A stretch of DNA of 64,000 nt. It comes from Rhyzopertha dominica (lineage: Eukaryota; Arthropoda; Insecta; Coleoptera; Bostrichidae). Numbering within the stretch: the first letter of the stretch is position 1; every line of letters begins with the position of its first letter. The translations under genes were made by a program, and so were the position numbers. A model generated the notes under the pieces. That model worked only from the letters and a program-made list of their open reading frames with translations, searched no databases and was not told the DNA's origin. This document shows, in pieces, positions 57,316 to 64,000 of the stretch. The stretch spans positions 66,836,680 to 66,900,679 of the forward strand of contig QCXZ01000137.1 of the NCBI GenBank assembly GCA_025024175.1, written 5' to 3'.

Positions 57316-60075
57316 ATGTTGGTCATAAATGCTCAGTCTCTGCGATCGAAGATATCCGAATTTGAACTGCTGATTGAAGATGAAATGTACTCCATAGTAG
57401 CAGTCAGTGAACACTGGTTAAAAGAAGAAGAAGTGGTGAGGCTAAACTTCAGTAACTTTTCTATAAAATCTACTTTCAGTAGAAAAACCAGTTCACACGG
57501 TGGTTCAATGCTCCTCACCAGAAAGAATCTCACTACACTGGAACTCTCCAATTTGGTGGCCCTGTCTGTTGAACATCATTGCGAAATATCAGCAGTTGAA
57601 GCAATATCATTGAATGCTATTTTTATTAACATTTATAGACCTCCTTCTGGTGATTTTAATATGTTTATGGAAATAATGGACGTAATGCTAGATAACATTA
57701 ATTTTTTGAATAATTATGTGATTTTATCAGGTGATTTTAATATTCTTTTTAATAGTGACTGTTCACAAAAAACACATTTATGTAATTTATTCTGCGAGTA
57801 TGGTTTGGAGCCTCTCGTCAAGTTTCCAACTAGAGGTTCTAATTGTATTGATAATGTATTTACTAATTCAAATATTACTACCTGTCATGTAGAATCCACA
57901 AATACTTTGTTATCAGATCACTTAGGTATTGTCCTAAAAACAGGTTTACCCAGTTCGTTGAATAATTGTAACACTGTAAAAAAAATTAGACCAATAACGA
58001 ATAATGGCAAAGGAATATTATTTTCATTGCTGGAATTTGCAGACTGGGATTTTATTCATGACGTCTCTTTAGATATAAATTCTAAGTTTGAAAATTTTAT
58101 TGATGTTATATGTGAGAAGTGTGATCGAGCTTTCCCAGAAATTAATGTGAAATATAAGTCTAAAAATGGCACGGTTGTGAATTGGTTTGACAAAGATTTA
58201 CTGCTTTTAAAAAATAAATTACGAATTTTAGACGACATACACAAAATTGATCAGTCTAATATTTCCAGGGAGGCAAGGAACAAGCTTCGCAAACTTTATA
58301 GGGAACAAATTAAGTTGAAACGGAAATTTTATTCTAAAAAATATATTGATAAATCTAGTAATAAATCCAAAGCAGCTTGGAATATTATAAATAGTTCTTG
58401 TGCGTCAAGGAAACATGTTGACGTGGATAGTAAAGACTGCAACATTAGTAGCGACGCCTTTAACGACTTTTTTTCTTCTACTGCTTCAGAACTGGCAAAG
58501 AAACTGCCAGACAAAGCGATAGATCCCATAAATGTAATGATGTTTCATTGTTCAGACTTAAATTCTAGAGTAAATTTTGCATTCTCTGAGGTTTCCTGCG
58601 CTACAGTTCGCGATATTATAAATAACATAAAAACTAGTAACTCTATGGATACATATAACCTGAACACTCGTATTATTAAGTATATTAAAGATCTTATTGT
58701 GTCTCCTTTAACTCGTTTAATTAATCTTTGTATTAGTACTTCTATTTTTCCAGACTGTCTAAAGATGGCTGTGGTAATACCTCTCTTGAAACAAGGGGAT
58801 GTTAACGTTGTTAATAACTATAGACCAATTTCATTACTCCCAGTTTTTTCCAAAATACTTGAAAAAGTGTTATACTCGCAATTAGTTTCTTATTTTGAAG
58901 CCAATAATCTATTCACAGACAGTCAGTATGGATTTAGACAAGGCCGAAATACAATTAGTGCAGTTACCGAATTTGTAAAATATATGACATATTGTTTGGA
59001 AGAAGGAAGCTACGGTATAGGAACTTTTCTTGACCTCTCCAAGGCTTTTGACTGTGTTCATCACCACATTTTACTGCGAAAATTATATTTTTATAACTTG
59101 CTACCTAATAGCTGTAAAATGATATCATCATTTTTAAGCAATAGATCACAGTTTGTAAGACACAAAGGAATTGACTCAGGTATAAATGGAGTTGAATTAG
59201 GAGTGCCCCAAGGCTCTGTACTTGGGCCACTTCTTTTTATTATTTATATAAATGATTTTTCTTCTTGTATGGAAAATAAAAGTATACACTTTGCAGATGA
59301 TACAACTCTAATGGAAAAAAACGAAAATCTGTATACAGCTTTAAAAATCGCAGATGATGCACGGTCGAGGGCTTTGTCTTGGTTCGAATCCAATAAATTA
59401 ACATTAAACAAAAATAAAACAAATACATTGGTCTTTTCACTAAAGAAAAAAAATGATTTTGTTGAAGGATGTACAAAATTTTTAGGAATCTTTCTAGACT
59501 CCTCATTAAGGTTTAATACACATTCAGAAAGGGTTGCAAAGTTACTCTGCAGTGGTATTTTTGCACTTCGCAATTTAAAAGATCAGGTTCCTCCTGAAAC
59601 TCTAAAAAGTGCATTTTATGCATTATGCCAGTGTCACATTAGCTATGGACTATTAGTATGGGGTCATTCTGCTTCCATTTCTACAATTTTGAGATTACAA
59701 CGTCGAGCTATCCGAATAGTGGGAGGTCTGAAATATAGAGAAGACTGCAAGCATGTTTTCAGGAATTTAAATATACTTACTGTTCCTTGTATGTATATAT
59801 ATCAGTGTTTGAATTATATAAAATCTAACATAGAGAATTTTAAATCGCATAGCAACATTCACGAATATAGTACACGTCATAGAGATAAAATTTGCCTACA
59901 CAGTATTCGCTTAAAAAACTCCGAAAACGGCACCGGAAACCTCGGAATAAAATTTTTTAATGCGTTACCGGACTGTATTGCTAAGCTAAAGATAAATCAA
60001 TTTAAAAAGGTTATAAAAAGCTACCTCTGTAAAAAGGCTTTTTACTCATATGATGAGTATTTTAATGATTTTTAA
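57316..60075 (+). CDS. LINE ORF2: APE endonuclease and reverse transcriptase
   Basis: The frame is open from 57226. ATG 57316 is preferred because it starts LVINAQSLRSK, the N-terminus of the APE endonuclease; this gives 919 residues. Endonuclease motifs: SEHWL, IYRPPSGDF, LSGDFNI and SDHLGIV within the first 225 residues. RT motifs: NNYRPISLLPVFSKILEK, SQYGFRQGRNT, FLDLSKAFDCVHH (motif A), GVPQGSVLGPLLFIIYINDF (motif B) and FADDTTL (motif C, F-A-D-D; about residue 658). Then WFESNKLTLNKNKT, FLGIFLD and the C-terminal tail YSTRHRDKI ... FFNALPDCI. All catalytic residues I can check are present. The product makes cDNA by target-primed reverse transcription at the integration site. Confidence 0.92.
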   Translation: MLVINAQSLRSKISEFELLIEDEMYSIVAVSEHWLKEEEVVRLNFSNFSIKSTFSRKTSSHGGSMLLTRKNLTTLELSNLVALSVEHHCEISAVEAISLNAIFINIYRPPSGDFNMFMEIMDVMLDNINFLNNYVILSGDFNILFNSDCSQKTHLCNLFCEYGLEPLVKFPTRGSNCIDNVFTNSNITTCHVESTNTLLSDHLGIVLKTGLPSSLNNCNTVKKIRPITNNGKGILFSLLEFADWDFIHDVSLDINSKFENFIDVICEKCDRAFPEINVKYKSKNGTVVNWFDKDLLLLKNKLRILDDIHKIDQSNISREARNKLRKLYREQIKLKRKFYSKKYIDKSSNKSKAAWNIINSSCASRKHVDVDSKDCNISSDAFNDFFSSTASELAKKLPDKAIDPINVMMFHCSDLNSRVNFAFSEVSCATVRDIINNIKTSNSMDTYNLNTRIIKYIKDLIVSPLTRLINLCISTSIFPDCLKMAVVIPLLKQGDVNVVNNYRPISLLPVFSKILEKVLYSQLVSYFEANNLFTDSQYGFRQGRNTISAVTEFVKYMTYCLEEGSYGIGTFLDLSKAFDCVHHHILLRKLYFYNLLPNSCKMISSFLSNRSQFVRHKGIDSGINGVELGVPQGSVLGPLLFIIYINDFSSCMENKSIHFADDTTLMEKNENLYTALKIADDARSRALSWFESNKLTLNKNKTNTLVFSLKKKNDFVEGCTKFLGIFLDSSLRFNTHSERVAKLLCSGIFALRNLKDQVPPETLKSAFYALCQCHISYGLLVWGHSASISTILRLQRRAIRIVGGLKYREDCKHVFRNLNILTVPCMYIYQCLNYIKSNIENFKSHSNIHEYSTRHRDKICLHSIRLKNSENGTGNLGIKFFNALPDCIAKLKINQFKKVIKSYLCKKAFYSYDEYFNDF

Positions 60076-60203
60076 TGTGACGTTATGTATTACCTAACTT
60101 TGTGTATATCATGTACGGTTATTGTGTTTTATATCATTTATATTCTTGTAAGCCCTCTTATTGACTTGTGTTATGACCAGTGTAGTCTTTAAACATTAAT
60201 AAA

Positions 60204-60236
<33 letters not shown>

Positions 60237-60285
60237 AGTCGGAATTTGAAAATAAAAATAAGAGTGGCCCTTCTACGCCTTCGTA

Positions 60286-60486
60286 GGATTGCTGTAACGT
60301 AAAATATTATTCTTACGGAATTAATTTTGTGTATTTTCGCTTCTTTTAGTTAAAATATTAAACAGATAAAATTAGTTGTATTAGGTTTGTCAGTGTCACT
60401 GACATTAATTTTCAATATTTTAACCAAAAGAAGCGAAAAAACACAAAATTAATTCCGTAAGAATAAATTTTATGATACAGCAATCC
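60286..60486. mobile_element. 201-bp foldback MITE
   Basis: GGATTGCTGTA at the left and TACAGCAATCC at the right bound inverted arms of about 80 bases (sharing TTCTTACGGAATTAATTTTG and TTTTCGCTTCTTTT), with a small loop near GTGTCACTGAC. There is no coding content. It lies 40 bases after the LINE target-duplication candidate. Confidence 0.75.
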
Positions 60487-60544
60487 AGGTATTAAAGATA
60501 TATGTTTTATAATTTTATATTTATAGAATAAAAAGAAAAAATAA

Positions 60545-60582
60545 AGCTTGATAAAGGTGGAGTTTATCCACCGAAACGTTGC
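60545..60582 (+). ncRNA. Degenerate hammerhead-like PLE tail
   Basis: GGTGG (60556-60560) pairs with CCACC (60568-60572) as a perfect 5-bp stem, followed by GAAAC (60573-60577) and GTT. The upstream box reads CTTGATAAA where CTGANGA is expected, so the core is altered. The order and the ACGU stem III match the other candidates, but this one is probably inactive. Confidence 0.3.
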
Positions 60583-60858
60583 AAAAACAAAGATAATAAT
60601 ATCATTTATTTTGGAGTAACACCAGCAAGAGAAAAAAAATACATATAATTTTTGAATGCTTTTCATTATAGATATTTATTATTATTGTTTCGAATTAACG
60701 GTTCTTTCACGATCACGAATAAAATGATTAGAAAACGATAAAAAACAATTTCTCCCAAAATGTTATTTACTTTGAAATAGATACAATTAATTTCGTAATA
60801 GCGTAATCTCTGGTAGCGTTAATTATTTGTCGCCCAAAATTGTAGAACCCATCATATA

Positions 60859-61863
60859 CAGGGTCCGCCACCTAAAACTCCCCAGGCTCATATTTTCTTT
60901 TAGATACAACCTCAAGTTATATTTCAAATTGTAGGTCTTTTTGAACTCTTTAAAAATAGCATAGTGAGGATCCAAAAATTTTTTTGCATATAGTGATATT
61001 TTGCAAATAAGGTTAATTTTTGTAAATATTTTTAACCTTACCCCGTATAATAAATATTGCTTCATAGTTGGATGCCGATTTTTGTCTTCTTCAATTTGTG
61101 TCATTACCATGTATGCGTAATTTTTACTCCTTCTTAGTGAAAAACAAGAAAAACTAGTCGCCGCCATGTTCTGTTATAGGGCCGTTCACAATTTTTTAAG
61201 TATTAGTTTAGTAGCTTATTATGGTACAAATTATGCGTACATACCCATTGAAGCACAAAAAACCCCAAAATTTTGAGTAACTTTTAAATAAATCAAGTAC
61301 AAAGTTCGTTCTAAAGAGAGAGAGGCTAGAAAGCGAAACCCATGGATGAGGCTAGTTTGGTTTTCTACATCGCCTACTAGCCTCGTTACGGGGTTTCATT
61401 TCCTAGCCTCTCTCTCTCTTTAGAACGAACTTTGTACTTGATTTATTAAAAAGTTACTTAAAATTTTTAGGTTTTGTGTGCAGCGATGGGTATGTAGGAA
61501 CGAACAATTTGTATCATAATAAGCTACTAAACTAACACTTAAAAATTCTGAATAACCCTATATTTAAAGAACATGGCGGCGACTAGTTTTTCTCGCTCTT
61601 CACTAAAAAGGAGTAAAAATTATGCATACATGGTAATGACACAAATTGAAGAAGAAGCAAAATTTATTATACGAGGTAAGGTTAAAAAATATTTACAAAA
61701 AATAACTTTAAACACAAAATATGACAATCTGCAAATTTTTTTTGGACACCCACCAAGCTATTTTTAGAGTTTAAAAAGACCTACACTTTGACATATAACT
61801 TAAGATTGTACGTAAAAAAATAAAGAAAATACGAGCCTGGGGAGTTTTAGGTGGCGGACCCTG
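60859..61863. mobile_element. 1-kb foldback DNA element, copy 2
   Basis: Second copy of 20272-21274, with intact TA on both sides (60857-60858 and 61864-61865). The arms begin CAGGGTCCGCCACCTAAAAC and end as its inverse. The outward frames are longer here: minus strand from ATG 61167 (MAATSFSCFSLRRSKNYAYM, then VMTQIEEDKNRH) and plus strand from ATG 61573 (MAATSFSRSSLKRSKNYAYM, then VMTQIEEEAKF). Each follows AACATGGCGGCGACTAG. I recognise no domain in this short protein. Confidence 0.8.
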
Positions 61864-62194
61864 TATGTAACTCCGAAATATAGAGCTAGTAGTCAAGGAA
61901 ATCATTATTTTTAATCNAAAATTTCAGATTTTGCGCCCCAAGATTGTTTGCGCCCGTGGCAAATGCCTCCTTCGCCACACCCTCACGCCGGCTCTGTCTG
62001 AATGTCAAAAACTAGGAAAGTTAATACCTTGACGAGTTATATGTTTTAAATATTACATTTCTAAGACACTGACTTTTTTTAAATATACGTATTTTTCATT
62101 TTTAGATGCAACAACTAATAATCACGATTAACTTTTACAGCGAATCTAAAAGCCCACAATTACTCTTTTCTAATAAATCTGCATCTTTTAATAG

Positions 62195-62423
62195 ATTCTG
62201 GGTACATGGTACGTTATACAGTACTACGCCAGTTCCGAAGAAGCTTTACCGTACCGATGTATGCGTGCAGAATTCACAATGTCCCCCATGCTCGTTGATG
62301 TCACAATGAACTTCACTTATAGCTTCACAGATGATCCGCTAAACGAGCAGCTTGTAGGAAATATAACCTGGACAGTGCCTAATCCGGAAGAACCTGCTCA
62401 CTGGACACATTCCGAAGACACTT
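62195..62423 (+). CDS. Lipocalin (apolipoprotein D-like), exon 2
   Basis: The exon follows a pyrimidine-rich acceptor (TCTTTTAATAG). It reads ILGTWYVIQYYASSEEALPY, then RCMRAEFTMSPMLVDVTMNF, then TYSFTDDPLNEQLVGNITWT and VPNPEEPAHWTHSEDT. GTWY is the invariant lipocalin motif 1 at the start of strand A. The Cys in YRCM pairs with another Cys in this fold. Two N-glycosylation sites (NFT, NIT) suit a secreted protein. It ends at donor T|GTAAGT in phase 1. Wording such as GTWYVxQYYASSEE recalls the insect Karl-type lipocalins; I do not assign a symbol. Exon 3 is not in the remaining 1.6 kb. Confidence 0.85.
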
Positions 62424-63384
62424 GTAAGTGTATAAAGTAGGAATTGCTGGTTACCCGTATATGTACAGATATTATCCTTGGCTGCAGAATAAATGTGTAA
62501 TTGTCGCTGTTGGAGGTATTACTTGAATCAGTCGTATTATTAAGAATGCCAAGGGGATAGGTTAGATCATAGATAATGATTTTTTAATATGTTATCAAAG
62601 TTTACAATCAGTAAATCTGAGAAGTAAAGACAAACTTTAAGTTACTAAACACACACATAAACCTTTGATTGAGACGTGCAACAGAATAAATTTCTTTCTT
62701 AGAAACCAGTTTGTGAGGATTTATTGCTTCTTTTCGTGCTTAATGTCATGCTTCTTCCACATATTCTTGCATGTTACCATTTGAATTTATAGTTACCACC
62801 GTCTTATCAAATCTCGTGATCTGAGGATCTGATCTGGATAAATGTTTCGTTCGTGCTTCCTAAGTAAAAGAACACATTTCTCGACTGCTTGTACATTTTT
62901 TTTAGGTTTAAAAGATCACGGAGCGTTTTGTTCCAGTATCTCACGTTAATTGTCATCGAAAATTTATTTTTCGCCCCCATACATTGAAAACACAGCAATG
63001 TATTATTTTAGCCTTATCATTTTGTAGGAGTGAAAAGGGTAAAAAAGTTAGAAACGTAATACTTATGACTTCATTTTTTTGCACAAAAATTAGATAGCGT
63101 ATGCTTAACATTAGTGAGGGTCATCAGGACTGCTAGGTTACATGAGTTTGTTGATATTAGTAATTATATAAAAAATGCACTTTTTAGATACCCACAAATT
63201 GGTAAGGTATTGTGGAATGCTATACACATCGCGCAATAAAAGTTAAATGGAATTTTTAAAACAAATCAATATTTATTTATTCTTCATCTATGAAACATAC
63301 AAAAACTAATTGCACAGAAAACTACTGCAAGCGAACAAATACAACACAAAAATATATCTTTTTTTGTGAAATAAACAACAAAAA
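62424..63384. other. Intron 2 of the lipocalin, no recognisable feature
   Basis: AT-rich sequence with no exon or repeat that I can support. It presumably belongs to the next lipocalin intron, which runs off the window. Confidence 0.4.
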
Positions 63385-63800
63385 AAATAGTAAGCCAAAT
63401 AAAAATGTCAGAACATTCCCATGGCGTTTTAAAAGTAACTTTAGCCAGTGTTTGCCGGCACATTGCCTCAAGACAGAAAAACAGTTTGGTAAATTATTTC
63501 TTTTTGCAAGTTGAAAAGCCATGTTTCGTACATCTTGCCTTGTTAATGCAAAATAATTTTTTCCATGACTAACAAATGTTCTATTAGTTCATTTTCTAGT
63601 TGATCTGTAAGAATTGGTGTCCTTCCAAGCTTTTGTTTAGATACATTTTTCCCTGCAACCTTTTTTGAACAATATCGAAATAATGTCGAGCGAGGAACAC
63701 AATAGCGCTTGGACGCTATGGACAGATTCAACTGCAACTTTTCCTACCAAACCTGCTCTTTGACATTCTTTTTCGGCATATTTTCTAAAAACATGCAACA
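63385..63800 (-). pseudogene. Pogo/Tigger-type transposase N-terminal fragment
   Basis: Minus strand: decayed MPKK and EKLQLNLSIASKRYCVPRST, LFRYCSKKVAG, KLGRTPILTDQLENELIEHL, LVME. After a frame change come ALTRQDVRNMAFQLAKRNNL, AGKHWLKLLLKRHGNV. These are the psq-type HTH (YGVPRSTLxRY), the KLGRxPxxTxExExELVEYLLxME linker and the CENP-B-type HTH (GLTRKDVRxLAYxLAExNxI ... AGKDWLxGFLKRH) of pogo/Tigger transposases. The DDE domain expected at lower coordinates is not visible. It would lie inside the second lipocalin intron, on the opposite strand. Confidence 0.7.
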
Positions 63801-64000
63801 ATAATGTATACCTTAAAATATCTGCCAATGTGGAATATTCCACATTTGGGTACTACCTATGCAATATTCCACATTAAGAATCTTATTGCTTGTACTTTAC
63901 TTTGTCGCCACATTTTGTTTAAGAATTGTTATTGTTAAGACTTTTATTGAAACAGCAGCTATGTACTTTGATATTACTTTGCATAACAAAAAAGGGATAT

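Larger units (their letters stand above)
56180..60231 (+). mobile_element. Full-length non-LTR retrotransposon (LINE)
   Basis: Two uninterrupted ORFs, a short 5' leader and a 3' (ATT)n microsatellite tail ending at 60231. A 15-bp direct repeat ATTAAAGTCGGAATT (56165-56179 and 60232-60246) is a candidate target duplication. It could partly reflect the tandem repeats at the 5' side. A PHD-like ORF1, an APE-RT ORF2 and a microsatellite tail together suggest the CR1/L2/Kiri side of the Jockey group. No stop or frameshift was found in either ORF, so this copy may be young or even active. Confidence 0.85.
51857..62194 (+). other. Lipocalin intron 1, about 10.3 kb, mostly transposons
   Basis: Bounded by GTAACG (51857) and TTTTAATAG (ends 62194). 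It contains a foldback element (52006-52812), a LINE remnant split by a Tc1 palindrome (53925-56000), a full-length LINE (about 56180-60231), a foldback MITE (60286-60486), a PLE-tail remnant (60545) and a 1-kb foldback element (60859-61863). The LINE and lipocalin share orientation. The spans between elements (52813-53924, 61864-62194) show no further exon. The continuity of the gene across it is inferred from phase and motif fit, not from transcripts. Confidence 0.7.

Noticed and set aside
62106..62309. Longest plus-strand frame over lipocalin exon 2
   Set aside because: Wrong frame; the lipocalin motif GTWYV and the splice sites are in another frame (62195-62423).
1..64000. CRISPR array, bacterial operon or integrated DNA virus
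   Set aside because: No regularly spaced repeats, ribosome-binding sites or viral structural genes were seen; virus-like coding is limited to decayed retrotransposon pieces.

Overview
This window looks like AT-rich insect nuclear DNA that is gene-poor and heavily loaded with transposable elements. It contains no bacterial operons, CRISPR arrays or rRNA. The order of insect cannot be fixed from the sequence; a beetle or similar hexapod is plausible. Scattered single N bases mark unresolved positions in the assembly.

Only one host gene is convincingly present: the 5' part of a secreted lipocalin (apolipoprotein D/Lazarillo/Karl type) on the + strand. Exon 1 (51725-51856) encodes a signal peptide, a Cys and the NFDLEQ stretch. 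Exon 2 (62195-62423) begins with ILGTWYV, the lipocalin G-x-W motif. The two exons join in phase 0 across an intron of about 10.3 kb. Later exons lie beyond the right end. That intron holds an intact-looking non-LTR retrotransposon (ORF1 56261-57292, ORF2 57316-60075), a 1.67 kb palindrome built from two Tc1-like half elements, three further foldback elements and LINE debris.

The rest of the window is layered transposon debris. 1-5 kb: MULE transposase, mariner-like pieces and a Penelope-like (PLE) reverse transcriptase. 6-10.1 kb: mariner-like pieces and a BEL/Pao integrase plus LTR. 11-25 kb: an 880-bp non-coding repeat in two copies, hairpins, a 1-kb foldback element (second copy at 60.9 kb), more mariner-like pieces and a LINE. 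26-34.6 kb: LINE tail, a PLE GIY-YIG remnant between inverted repeats, gypsy gag, mariner pieces and a 216-bp solo LTR with a 4-bp target duplication. 36-43.5 kb: two copies of a THAP-domain element, one nested in a mariner-like pseudogene, and a mariner-like element with about 60-bp inverted repeats inserted in a LINE. 45.8-51.3 kb: PLE and LINE pieces, a nearly intact D,D34D mariner whose transposase is broken only by a 4-bp duplication, and a second mariner remnant. The right end holds a pogo/Tigger-like transposase remnant.

The most unusual signals are (1) several inverted repeats carrying cores that fit the hammerhead ribozyme pattern (CUGANGA, stem II, GAAA, then a short self-complementary stem III), one of them directly downstream of PLE GIY-YIG coding remnants, and (2) the high density of large perfect or near-perfect foldback structures, about ten in 64 kb. 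Coordinates of decayed elements are approximate, and family calls rest on motif recognition by eye, without database searches.
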